NCBI GenBank assembly: GCA_012931725.1 | Contig: CM022951.1 | Location: 10,305,018 to 10,369,017, forward strand | Source: Litsea cubeba | Lineage: Eukaryota > Streptophyta > Magnoliopsida > Laurales > Lauraceae | DNA length: 64,000 nt | Reading direction: 5' to 3' | In this document: positions 32,001 through 43,157 of the stretch, in pieces | Numbering within the stretch: the stretch's first letter is position 1 | Layout of the letters: each line of letters starts with the position of its first letter | Made by a program: the position numbers and the translations under genes | The notes under the pieces: model-generated | Databases searched by the model: none | What the model was told of the DNA's origin: nothing | What the model saw: only the letters and a program-made list of their open reading frames with translations

Positions 32001-35000
32001 CCTTTCCTAAAGTCCCCGTGTTTGGAACACACTCAAGGGTTAACAGCCCTGGAAAAGGCCTCGAGTTCGGACACTCGGCCAATTCCTAAACTCAGGGTCT
32101 TCACCCATCTACAAGGGTTAACAGCCCTGGAAAAGGCCTCGAGTTCGGACAACTAGGCCAATTCCTAAACTCAGGGTCTTCACCCATCTACAAGGGTTAA
32201 CAGCCCTGGAAAAGGCCTCGAGTTCGAACAACTAGGCCAATTCCTAAACTCAGGGTCTTCACCCATCTACAAGGGTTAACAGCCCTGGAAAAGGCCTCGA
32301 GTTCGGACACTCGGCCAATTCCTAAACTCAGGGTCTTCACCCATCTACAAAGGTTAACAGCCCTGGAAAAGGCCTCGAGTTCGGACACTCGGCCGAATTC
32401 CTAAAATCAGGGTTTCATCCCCCTCTACAAGGGTCTACCGCCCTGGGAATGGTCTGGAGTTCCTACACTCAGCCGTTTCCTAAAGTCCGGGTTCATAAAC
32501 CCCTCACACCTCGGCGCAAGGCAGTTCGGCCAAGGTCAGCCATTTCGGCCAAGGTCAGATTCCTGAAATCCGGGTTCATACACCCCTTAGAAGGCCATAG
32601 CCGCACTCACTCTCGCCTAGCCGAGTCCAGCGGAACGATGGATCTACCCCGGCGCAAGGCAATTCGGCCAAGGTATGTATCCACCTCGGCGCAAGGCCAA
32701 CCATTTCGGCCAAAGCCAGCCATTTCGGCCAAAGTCAGTCTTCAAAAAAGAAAAGAGCTGTGCCATCACTCAAACACAGAAAAGCAGCACAAAAACACAA
32801 GTGTTCCAGAACAGTGCAAGGAAAGTAAGAAAGAACTCAAAAGCATTGTACACAGTTTGGGTGATCACAGAACTCCTCCTTTTTATTCATTGTAAACAGC
32901 TTCGTTACAAAAGTTACAGAACAGAAAGCAAAGTACAAAAAGGAGGATCGCAGTCCTCTGAAAACAGAAAATGAAGCAAAAACCTTACATACAGAAAGAC
33001 ATAAATAAAGAGGAGCCCGGCTACTGTGGCTTCGGCGACTCCACTAGGTCGATCACCGTATCTGCTGGACCAGTGGATTCGGCCGAAACCGCGACCTTGC
33101 TGGGAGCGTCGCTGGCAGGAGATTCTTCGACCAGAGCCTCATTTGCTCCAGGGGCAGGAGAGGCCTCACCCTGAGGCACGGCAGAAGCATCACTGGCGAC
33201 CGGGGCACCGCTCAAGACCGGGGAAGCTGGAGCATCTTCCGGAGCAGAAACCACTGCAGGAGCTCCAACTGGGGCACTTTCGGCTGCAGGAGCAGAGCTC
33301 GGCTCAGGAGCCGAGTCCGAGTACTTCGGTAGGTCCCGATAGACAGGATGGTCTTCAGGGACCCCCGCACGTCTCAGTGCGGCCAGGCATCCTTCCTCGA
33401 ACAGGATGGCGGTGATCTCCTCCACCTGCTTCTCGTACAGCTCAGTGGCTCGATCCACCCCATCCTGGAAGGCGGACTGGGCCTCGGCCTGAAGAGAGGC
33501 TTTTCCCTTCTCCAGCTCGGCGTTCGCCGTCTTCAACCTTGCCGTTTCGTCGCGCCCAGCCAGCACTTCCCCACGCAGCCTCGTCCCCTCAGCAGTAGAT
33601 TCAGCCTTCAATCTGGCCAGCTCAGACTCCAGTTCGGCGGTCTTCTTGTTCCTCGCCCAGACCTCGCCTTTCAGATGATTGGCCTTCGACGTAAGTTCGG
33701 CGACATCAGCCAGAGCCAATGCCAGCCGAGCAGCCTCATCAACGCTGGCCTTCTTCATCCGCTCCACTCCCGCCTGCAGCTCCTCCAGTTCCTTCTTCAG
33801 CTTGTCTCTCTCGGTCTCCAGCTGGGAGACCCTCTTCGCGTTCCTGTCGCTCCTTCCCACCACAGTCAGGAGCCTCTGCACGTTCTGCAAATGGAAAGAG
33901 TGGGTCAAACCGGGGCAGTCAAGCTAGGATACTTAAGAGAAAAACGCTCAAAACGCTTACCAGGAGGTTGGCCTGGATCGCCGAAACCATCAGGCTCTCA
34001 TCGTCGAACCTCTCGTGCGTCTCCATGTCTCGTGGCAGAGCACAGACCTTGGCGAGAGCCCCGATCACCTCGGCATTCCCCATCAGCCGGTCCTCGACAT
34101 TTAGAGGCTTACCAGGCTGAGTCTCCATCCTCGGCCTCCATGGCGCAGGGGCACTTCGGGGTCCGGAGGCCGATCCAGACCCTTGCCCCACCAAGATCGT
34201 CGGTTCGCGAGTCGTCCCGCCTGACGTCCTGCCCGTCGGCGCGCTCTTCTCAGCTGGTGCACTCTTTTCAGCCGGTGCACTCTTGTTCGTTGGAGCCTTG
34301 GCTCCGGGGGCTCGTGCAAGGGTCTTACTCTTCGGAGGTTGTTCGGCCCCCGAATCCTTCTCCCCTGCCTTGGACTTCTTCCTAGGCGGGGACCCCTCCC
34401 TCGGGCGCTCCGGCGAACGTCGCCGAACTCCCGCACTCGAAGCAGCAACAGGAGTAGGAGCGGAAGCGGAAGTATCGCCGGCACCTCCCGAGCTCGAAGC
34501 TGCTCGGGTGCTGGCAGAAGATGGCGTCGCAGAGGAAGAGGACGCGTGCCTGAATCTGGCCGCTAGGTCCTTGACGGCAGGCTCCCTCGACCTTCCCGCC
34601 ATGTCTTCTTCCCGATCGGAAGAATAAGCGTCCACTATCTGCCTCAGGTTCGACGGTTCCAAACTTGAAGTGGACGCCTCGGAACCAGATGCAGCTCGGC
34701 TCGCAACTGGATCGGTCACAGGGATCCCGGCAGGCACGGCAACAGAAACGGTCGGACGGTCGGGGTGCGCCTCGTCCTCCTCGGCAACTCCGGTCCTCCT
34801 GTAGTGACCGCGATACCTTGGCTCGTACCCGAGCAACTTCCAGGCCGACCTTGTCTCGTGCCCCTTGTATCCCTCAACCTTGTTGGTGTCAGCAGCGTTC
34901 TTCCTCCAGCCTTCGCTTGCAGCTCGGCGTCGTCTAGCACCTACCTCTGCACAACAAGCCATAAGAGTGTCAGCTCGGCATCGCCGAGATCAAGCAAAGC

Positions 35001-38000
35001 AACAAAGAGTAAAGAAGCGGTGTTTACTTGGGACAGTCCCGGGGCGACGTGGGACCGCCAGCCTCCTGCTTTCTCCATCGCCGAACTCCCAGTCCCCCGA
35101 CACACAGAAGACGGTCTCCTCGGCATTCTTACTTGAATCCTCCAAGGCCAAGACGAAGCCTTTCCGCTGTGACTTCACCCGGAGATAATATTTCCCTTCC
35201 CCAGCCTTGCAGATATTGTAGGTGTCCTCGATATCGTGGACACCTAGGTCGGTCCCCAAAATCTCATTCAGCTTCGCCGTGCCCATGATGACCTTATAGC
35301 CATTGGGCATCAGCTGGCAAGGGGTGAGAGACCAGGTACTCAGGCAGGCTCTAAGCAAGGGGTGCAGAGGAAATCTGACCCCGCCCTCGATCACGGAGAT
35401 CAGAGGGAACGGCATCCAGCCGCCAGACCAGCGCATCGTGGCATAGTCAACGGCGTCCGCCGGCTTGAGGAGGACTCCCTCTGGAATTTTGAAAGCAGCC
35501 CTAAACTTGGTTATGCCCTCCTCGGTATCTAGATCAAACCTAGGGGTGCCCATGCCTGAGAAGAAAGGGAAAGCGAAAGAAAAACCCTAAAGGCTACTAA
35601 ACCCTAGGAAAAAGCTACAAAGAGGCGTGAAGCAACTTACAGAAACGAAAGGGGCGACTCGAATACAGATCCCGGCACACCCTATGGTCGTCCTTGCTAG
35701 AGAGATCTTCAGCAGCAGAGCAGAAATCGGAGATGAAGGCAAAGGCGAAAAGAAATCAGAAACAAGAAAGGAAGAAGACGACCCTGTTTGTAGAAAGGAA
35801 ACCCTCGGCGCACGCTGCTTTCGAAATTCGAAAGGACGGACTTCGCGATCCGCGCCCGTTCCATCAAAAAGACACCGCAATCAGTGAAGAGGCGACGCGT
35901 GTAGCCGTCGACTCGCTTCCCAGTACAGACAGGACAGAGCGTTTATTGCTTCAGGACAGTTGAAGCGACACCAGGCAATGATCGCCGCATCCCCAGACGG
36001 ATTCTTCTAACTTTCGACCACTAAGGGCTAGGGCGCCTAAGAGGTCAAAAGCTAGGGGGCAATTGTGTGGGGAGATTTCCAGAACCACAGGATTACACTA
36101 ATCACAGCCATCAGATGAGACTAAGCACTCTCACGTGCCATCCGCGTGCTATCCACGTGGCACCAAGCTCACCCCGGCCACCAGGGCAGGAGGTCCGGCC
36201 GAAGTCAGGCGGCTCCGGGCCACTAGCGCCGAACTGGCCACCCCGGGTGCCATCTCGGCAGGGAGCTCCACCTCGGCTGGGCCACCCCGGATGCCATCTC
36301 GGCAGAAAGCTCCACCTCGGCTGAAGAAGCCGGGATGGAAGCCGAAGCAAGAAAGAACCTCCACTTGCGCCCCTCATCCCCCACGTCATCAGGCACGTGG
36401 AGGGATAGGGGCACGAGCTAGTGGGACAGACATGACATCCAGCCGCTCACAATCTTCGCCATATCCTGACAGGGCGGCATCCAGCGGCTGAGGCCACATC
36501 AGGGCAAGGCCCGAGGGCAGATCCCACGATCCCCTACCGCCAAAGGCGTCCAACACGATCTGGCCCAACAAGACGCGCATTAAATGCGACGTGGGCTGAT
36601 CCGACGCGCATTTAATGCAGAGTGGGCTGGATTGGACCGCATTTATGGCAACGTGGGCTGATCATGACTTCCCAGTCGAATAATGAGACCCATGCCAAGA
36701 TATCGTCCAAGATATCATCCAAATCGTCTATAAAAGGATTGCATTTCCACATGCAAGGTACGCACAATTTCATTCACAGAGCCGTTACTCTGTCTCTCCT
36801 CTCCCCCTCCTTCCATTGTTCCAGTTCCCACACTGACTTTGGCATCGGAGAGCCTTGTGCCGCCCAGGCCAGGGTCCTTTGATCGTTTGCTCTTCTCTTT
36901 CAGGCTTTCGGACGGTACCCAGTCATTCCCAGTCATCATCTTCTCGGATAAGTCCTCTAAGGCTCCCTCCTTATTGTGGGTCATTATTTTCTGCACCTAC
37001 ACATATCTAAGTTTTGATTAACTAGTTTTAGATTTTATGTTATGAACTATAGGTTCTAAGAAGAATGAAAGACGTGATACTATGTTAAATGAGAATGATA
37101 TTGAAGAGAAGGGTAAAGGTTCAGAATTGACATTATTTAATGTCAGTGTCATAGCAGTTGCCACAAATAACTTTGCAGAATCAAACATGCTAGGAAAGGG
37201 TGGTTTCGGACATGTTTATAAGGTATGTTTGTATTTCACATATTACTTAATCAAAGGAGTATAAGCTTTTATAGACCCACCAATGCACCCTCCTAAAACG
37301 GGGCATTTTTGGGTAATGACTTAAAAAATTTATTCTATGATAGGAGAGTCTTACTACATATGTAGGAATTGTAAGATTTTTATTTCCAAAAGTGATTGGG
37401 ATTCTTAAAGAAATGAATGTGTATTTTCAAAAATGATCATCAAGTTATCTCCCCTCTAATAGAAAAAGAAATAAGAGAAGTTGGAAATGAATGTTCAGCC
37501 ACCACACTCTAGTAATTCAAATTCTAGAAAGTGAGGGTTGCATCTATATTGGGAAGATCTTTTCTTACGCATGAGCTCCTACAGAGCGTGCATCCGGACC
37601 ATCACCAAAGGCAACACCTGGCTGAATTTCACATGATCCCACATGGCATTGATGCGTAGTGCACAATGTGCAAGTGCATAAAAGAAAGTCTTCCTCTACA
37701 TCAGTTGATGATTGCCTTCATCAACTACTTCTTTAATGATTATTTGGTAGAGGTTATTTGACCAATATGAATTCTCATTGTTTGAATTCATACATGTTCC
37801 CCACAAACAAACTAGACCATAATGTCCCTTACAAGCAAAAGATATTATCGCCCGGAATTTTAACTTCAAAAGTTCCCTGACTATTCACTTTACGTTTGTT
37901 ATGAAAATTAAGCTATGACCCAAGTGTAATGAATGATGCATTAAGACAATTTACATACTAGAATGCATTAATTGAAAATAATTATTTTTAAATTGGAGGA

Positions 38001-39718
38001 TTCTAGCTTTTTAATTACGATAAAGTTGGAAAACATGGTTATCTTTCAGGGACAACTGCAGAATGGACAAGAGATAGCAGTGAAAAGACTCTCAAAAACT
38101 TCATCCCAAGGAATAGAAGAATTCAAAAATGAGGTGACATTGATTGCCAAACTTCAACACAGGAATCTCGTGAAGCTTTTAGGTTATTGCATTAGTGGAC
38201 AAGAGAAGATATTAATCTATGAATACATGAGTAACAAAAGCTTGGACTCTCTTATTTTCGGTATCAATCTTACCATCCTCTTGCTTATAATCAGAGACTA
38301 TAACCTCATGTTGATTGTAAACATTGCTTAATACTCATAATTATCTTTTTCATGTAATTGTTGCATAAGCGTATTGTTTTCACTCTCCCGCAAATCAACT
38401 ACAACTTAAAGGAATGACAATTAAAAGCATACTGCTTCAATTATCCTTGTTTGGGAAATGGACATTTTTATAGGTTTTAGTAGCTTTTTCTTACCTCGCA
38501 CATCCAATGCAATGAATGATTAATTGGTACTATCTTTACACTATATGTAAAACTTAAACAGATGATAAATATGGATGGGCATATCTTCTATGTAAATTAT
38601 AAGGTGAGAAGCATTATAATATAGATGATAATTAAAAAATTAGAGTATAGTTTGTACACAATAGCACACATTATTTCACAATCAATGCCTATATGACAAA
38701 TTTATAAGCACATATATGCAAATATAATCACATAAAGAGATTGAAATGCGGCACAGATCAAACAAGGAGCGCAGCGTTGGATTGGCAAAAATGTTTCAAC
38801 ATCATTGTGGGGATAGCTCGAGGGATTTTGTATCTGCATGAAGATTCCAGATTGAGAATTATTCATCGGGATCTTAAAGTTAGTAACATTCTTTTAGACA
38901 AAGATATGGATCCCAAAATCTCGGATTTTGGTCTGGCAAGATTATTCGGGCAAAACCAAGCTCAAGCAAACACAACTCGAGTTGTTGGAACTTAGTAAGT
39001 AACATACACGAATGCACACATGCAATGAATGGACTCTTAAATGAATTGTGCATTGATTATTAGAAAGGTCTAATTATGTTCCATCACCTTAATTGTTTAT
39101 TTTATATACTTTTATGCAGTGGTTACATGTCACCTGAATATGCCATGGATGGACGTTTCTCAGTAAAATCAGATGCCTTTAGCTTCGGCGTCATACTATT
39201 GGAGATTATAAGTGGAAAGAGGAACAACTATTATTGTGATTGTTGCTCATTGAATTTAATAGGACATGTAAGTATAGAAACTCCTTTCCCTTATAAGGTA
39301 GAAGTTCAAATAAAAAACCATCCATTCCACTAAAGTATACAAAATGACTGTGATTTAAACAGATAAAAACATTTTGTACTTATGGGATATGTTTTAAATC
39401 TTTTATCAGGTATGGGAGAAATGGAAAGAGGGCAGAGTTCTGGAGGTAGTAAATTCATCAATGATTATTTCTTCTAAAAGTGAAGTTTTGAGATGCATTC
39501 AAGTAGGACTCTTGTGTGTACAAGAAAAAGAAAAGGACAGGCCCAATATGTCATCTGTTGTTTTTATGCTCAGCAACGAAACAATGATGCCTTCGCCTAG
39601 GCGACCTGCATTTTGTTTTGGAAAAGGAAATTCTTCTGATCATCCACACTTATCTACCAATGGGGCAGTTTGTTTCTCAGTAAATGATGTCACAATGTCA
39701 AAGATGGAAGCTCGATAA
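29059..39718 (+). CDS. G-type lectin S-receptor-like Ser/Thr kinase, transmembrane plus kinase exons (5' part missing)
   Basis: Six exons: 29059-29187, 37053-37222, 38050-38260, 38757-38994, 39120-39267 and 39410-39718. All introns are GT..AG. They join in frame to about 400 codons, entering with two bases of a split codon. Exon 1 here is a transmembrane segment (LLTIIVGSLLFILCGYCWW). The kinase follows: glycine loop GKGGFGHVYK, AVK lysine, HRDLKVSN, DFG and SPEYAMDG, ending VNDVTMSKMEAR. Internal exon sizes 211 and 238 nt and the split sites fit the SD1/S-locus kinase family. The TAG at 38993-38995 is not a stop, because the donor splits it. It is a membrane receptor kinase, ligand unknown. 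The extracellular exon is not found in the window, so the gene may be truncated or stretched by insertions. The first intron visible holds E4. Confidence 0.8.
29228..30165 (+). repeat. E4 5' LTR
   Basis: 938 bp starting TGTGTGGGGAG and ending CACCTACA, with a TATA-like TATAAAAGG near 29892. It is clearly related to the E1 LTR, but has a single U3 repeat unit and other changes. Confidence 0.93.
30245..31203 (+). pseudogene. Deleted gag of E4
   Basis: Starts MPPKARKGGESS at 30245 and matches E1 gag through the SR-like region to about 30842. There about 0.8 kb, including the gag core, is missing. Downstream sequence resumes out of frame (to 30925). A knuckle frame (LYCSYHKGSGHKTKDC, 31006-31053) runs to a stop at 31201-31203. 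Sequence just after that joins directly to the region following integrase (tttctaaaag near 31250), so protease to integrase are gone. Confidence 0.88.
31336..32440 (+). repeat. Tandem arrays of E4 (78-, 76- and 79-bp units)
   Basis: One 78-bp unit at about 31340 is followed by five 76-bp units (AAGGCTCTACGCC at 31418, 31494, 31570, 31646, 31722). Then come three 79-bp variants (CGGGTACATACGCC, about 31799-32035) and about five 78-bp units to 32390. All share CCTGGAAA(A/T)GGCCT and TTCCTAAA. ORFs here are repeat artefacts. Confidence 0.92.
33021..35553 (-). CDS. Antisense three-exon gene of E4 (Transposase_28-type protein with coiled coil)
   Basis: ATG at 35553. Exons: 35553-35028 (526 nt), 34946-33961 (986 nt), 33884-33021 (864 nt). 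Introns are GT..AG with the same phases as in E1, and the frame is open for about 791 residues. It has the same GWMPFPLISVIEGGVRFPLH motif in exon 1, a basic start of exon 2 (RRRRAASEGWR), KGHETRSAWKLLGYEPRYRG, PPRKKSKAGEK, and a coiled coil in exon 3 ending PVYRDLPKYSD. By eye it is closer to E1 than to E3. It is intact although the element has no pol. Function unknown; nuclear location is suggested only by the basic motif. Confidence 0.85.
35554..36049 (-). promoter_or_regulatory. Upstream region of the E4 antisense gene
   Basis: About 500 bp between the antisense start codon and the PPT. On the minus strand it has TTTCTACAAACAGGG near 35797-35783, at the place of the TATA-like box in E1, followed by a C/T-rich leader. 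One copy of the GTTGAAGCGACACCAGGCAA word (35960) matches E1. Likely promoter by position only. Confidence 0.4.
36050..36063 (+). other. Polypurine tract of E4
   Basis: AGCTAGGGGGCAAT directly before the 3' LTR, identical to that of E1. Confidence 0.8.
36064..37001 (+). repeat. E4 3' LTR
   Basis: 938 bp. It differs from the 5' LTR at about nine sites (for example near 36164, 36432, 36547, 36553, 36682 and 36858). It is followed by the TSD catat. Confidence 0.93.
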
Positions 39719-40321
39719 TAATGTTTACTTGAGAACTATAAAACCATTCGATCAAATGCTACAACCATTTGTAAGCAACCTTTTTTTGTCGAAATTGTAT
39801 GAGTTTGAGATGAATCAGTTTGAAATGTTTATTCAAAAGGGCAATAGAGACACAAGTTTTATTTGCAATGGGTCGATGTTTTTTCACTGCACATCTTTCC
39901 GTCTTTCTTAACATGAAATTTTGAGGAAACCCTTTTTTTTTTTATATATTGAAGATAGTCAGAAGTCGTGAACCACCTAACTATGGTGAATTAATTTTTT
40001 TGTTTATTAGAACATATGGCAAAATATACATGTTTACAATGTTTTTACTGACCAAATCAAGTCGGTCTATCCAACCAAGTTGATAGTTGATACTTCATGT
40101 TTGTGTTCGGTTCACTAGAAAAAAAACTCACCATTAATGGAACCATGAGAACCGTGCAGTTCAAACATTTAACCTTTCTAACCAAAATCCAGCCAATGAG
40201 AATAGTCAAACAAAGAAACTATTTTGGTAGTGCAAACTATTGTTAGTTTAAATGGTGCAAACTATTATTAGTTAATTTGGTTGTTCAAAATCTATCCATT
40301 ACATTTTTCATATAATCATTT
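39719..40321. other. 3' flank of the kinase gene
   Basis: AT-rich sequence after the kinase stop. It would include the 3' UTR, but no clear AATAAA is placed. I see no further gene. Confidence 0.55.
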
Positions 40322-41177
40322 TGTAAGTTCTTAGTTGGAAAACTCATTAGGTTTTGGAACAAAACTCAGGTTCAAATTGAGTTGTAATTTTTCTTTTTTT
40401 ACATATGGACTGACTTTTCATTGAAGATTGAAAGAAGCAGAGTCAACACAATCAGATATATGATCAGTGCACAGAGGGTTCCCCGAGCCAGTGGGCTGGC
40501 TCGCTCGAGCGAGCAGACCTGTAGGCTCTCACTCCTCCAGATAGAGTAGGGCCTCTCTCTCTGCTCGCTCGAGCAACCCTCATGATTTTCCCGCGCGAAC
40601 TGAAATTCTTTTTCCGAATTTTGCTCAAACTTTTATTCTTAATTCCACTAGAAGTAAGATACCTTTGCATGATCTTGGGCCTATAAATAGACACTCTTGC
40701 AACCCTAAACAAGAACTCTCTCATATTCATTCAATCAAGTTTTTCTCTAAGAGATTGGTTGTTACTGTGGAAGAGTGTTGTAATGGAGAAGTTTCAGTCT
40801 ATCTCGTTCTCTGAAGCACCTTGAAGAGGCATTCAAGGTGGCGATGTCAAGCACGATGAAGGTGAGCGGCGAGTCATCTGCAAGTCCATCATAGTCATTT
40901 GGTTGAATTTCAAGTGGGGAAAGGTTCTGTGAGTGTTCTTATAACCTATTTTTATCATTGTGCTTGGTTTGTCTGTGGTCTAGACGAAAAGACCAGTGGT
41001 TTTTTCCGAGTAGGATTTTTCACATAAAAAATCTCATGCCTCCTCTCTCAGTTGTGGTTGATTTTTTTTGGACTCTGGTTAATCACCTAGAATAATTAAT
41101 TGGAATTGAGATCCATAACGAAACCTGATTTGGGACCTAGCCCGTATTAAGGTTTAAACATAACCATCAACTTTTAT
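40322..41177 (+). mobile_element. Probable solo copia LTR
   Basis: Starts TGTAAGTTCTTAGTTGG and runs parallel to the LTR at 23834 (AACAAAACTC then ATTGAGTTGT). It has a TATA box (CCTATAAATAG, 40680-40690), a leader and a U5-like GTGGTTTTTTCCGAGT (40997). No interior follows. I could not find a TSD, so the right end (near 41177) is approximate. A GCTCGCTCGAGCGAGC palindrome lies at about 40498-40513. Confidence 0.5.
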
Positions 41178-41579
41178 ACTTTTAGAATTTATTTCTTATA
41201 TACTTAGAACGTCATCCTATTGCCATGGTTCTTCTCAATGATGTAACAGTTCGACCAAGTTTGAACATTGTTCAATAGCTAACCCAAATTTAAAATATTG
41301 AGTAAATTAGCGAAAGGTCCCTCAAAACAGTCTTGTACGGCCTCCAGTCCAAGAACTTTTCCTCTAAGGCCTATAGTCCATAGAACTAGACATATTTCGG
41401 CGAGAGGTCCCTACATACGCCACATCAGACATTTTAATGACTGCTTTGCCCTCTCAACTATTTTGACATAAAAATTTTGAAATTTTAAATTTCAAATCTT
41501 CTATTCTCCCTCTTTTTCTTCTTCTTCTTCTTCAAGGATCCAAGGCAATGGGCTCAAAACACAACCCAGATTGAGATAG

Positions 41580-41869
41580 CTCTCCACCTTCTTCCCCTCC
41601 TTCCCTCGCAGCTTCTCCACCTCCGTCTTCACTCTCACAGCGCTGACGCCGGCTTCCTTAAGTGTTGTAGCGATCTGGGAGTCTTCAAGCAGGCCAAGGA
41701 TGAGCTGATCAATGGCCAAATCGGATAGGATTGGGCGCGGTGGATGACCATGATGAGGGAGATGCTCACAGAGACTTCATCTGGGGCGGGGCTCTGAGGG
41801 GATTTTTTTTGAGTGCTTGTTTGAGGAGGCGTTTGAAGGAGTTGGAGGACTCGTCTCCGCCGCCTGCAC
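41580..41869 (-). pseudogene. Captured HSP101/ClpB1 fragment, second exon piece
   Basis: The minus strand begins after a 3' splice-like ..aatatag at about 41876-41870. It encodes degraded LKQALKKIPS, then a broken segment, then IDQLILGLLEDSQI and KTEVEKLRGKEGKKVES. These match plant cytosolic HSP101 (ClpB1) at about residues 55-150. The match stops at about 41580, where MULE arm sequence starts. It has a stop and frame shifts, so it is not functional. Confidence 0.82.
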
Positions 41870-42190
41870 CTATATTATTAATTTTTATTGTTGCCATTTT
41901 TTATTATGTTTTTTTAGGTAAGATTTGCAAGTAATGTAACTGATGGCTTCTATCCTCTGCATCTTTTGGATAATTATTGCAGATTCTAGCAAAATCTATG
42001 CTAATACATTGTTTAGTGGAGTGTTAACATAAGTCAATTGACTCAAAAGAGAAGAGATACACAATATCGAACAGTACACTAAGTAGCTTTCAGGGGAAGA
42101 GAAGCATCAGGCTATCTTCTACCCCCCACAGGTATGGTATGGTTTCCATATTCTCCTCTCCTTTCTTATGAAAAGCAAGGGTATTATAAC

Positions 42191-43157
42191 TGTAGGTGCA
42201 GAAAATTATGACCCACAATAAGAGGGTGCCTTACAGGACTTATCCGTGAAGATGATGGTGTCTGGGATGTCTGGATGCCGTCCGAGAGCCTGAAAAGGAG
42301 TAGCAAACGGTCAGAGGACCCTGGCCTGAGCGGCGCAAGGCTCTCCGATGCCAAAGTCAGTATGGGAACTGGAACGATGGAAGGAGAGGGAGAAGAGAGA
42401 CAGAGTAAGGGCTTTGTCAATGGAAAATGTGCGTACCTTGATGGTGTTTGAAGGTCTATTTATAGAGGAATGGATTGTATCTCTCAGAGAATATCTGGGT
42501 GTGGGTCCCATGATTTGACTGGGAAGTCATGATCAGCCCACAAAGTAATAAATGCGGTCTAATCCGGCCCACTCAGCATTTAATGCCAGTCGGGTCAGCC
42601 CACATTGCATTAAATGCATGTCTTGTTGGGCCAGATTGTGTTGGGCGCCTTTGGCGGTAGGAGTACCAGCGGATCTGCCCTCGGGCCTTGCCCTGATGTG
42701 GCTTCAGCCGCTGGATGCTGCCATGTGGCGATCTGGCGAAGATAGTGGGCGGCTGGATGTCGTGTCTGTCCCACTAGATCGTGACCCTATCCTTCCACGT
42801 GTCTGGTGACGTGGGGGATGAGGGGCCCAGGCGAAGGTTCTTTCTCGCTTCGGCTACTGTTCTGGCTCCTTCAGCCGAGGTGGCTTTAGCCGAGGTAGGG
42901 TTATCTGCGGAGATAGCGTCCGGGGTGGCCTTGCCGATGTGGACTCTTTGCCGAGACGATGCCCGAGGTGGTCCAGTTCGGCGCTTGTGGCCTGGAGATG
43001 TATGATGTCGGCCAAGGCCTCTGTCCTGGTAGCCGGGATGAGATCGGTGCCACGTGGATGGCACGCGGATGGCACGCGGATGGCACGTGAGAATGTTTAG
43101 CCCCGTCTGATGGCTGTGATTAGCTTAATCCTGCAGCTCTGGAAATTTCCCCACACA
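42191..43157 (-). repeat. E3 3' LTR (element sense)
   Basis: 967 bp; in plus orientation it runs TGTAGGTGCAG...CCCCACACA. It is related to but clearly diverged from the E1 and E4 LTRs. It has CTATTTATAG (TATA, minus strand) near 42457-42466 and repeated ggatggcacgcggatggcac words near 43055. Confidence 0.93.

Larger units (their letters stand above)
29228..37001 (+). mobile_element. E4: pol-less Tat derivative inside the kinase intron
   Basis: 7.8 kb flanked by a perfect TSD catat (29223-29227 and 37002-37006). LTRs are 29228-30165 and 36064-37001, both 938 bp, with about nine differences. The interior has a PBS, a gag with an internal deletion, a pol deletion from just after the zinc knuckle to the end of integrase, tandem arrays, an intact antisense gene, and a PPT. 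It lies in the same orientation as the kinase gene, within the intron 29188-37052. Confidence 0.95.

Noticed and set aside
38993..38995. In-frame TAG in the kinase activation segment
   Set aside because: The GTAAGT donor starts at the G of TAG. Splicing to 39120 gives a Tyr codon and the expected VGTYGYMSPEYA, so it is not a stop.
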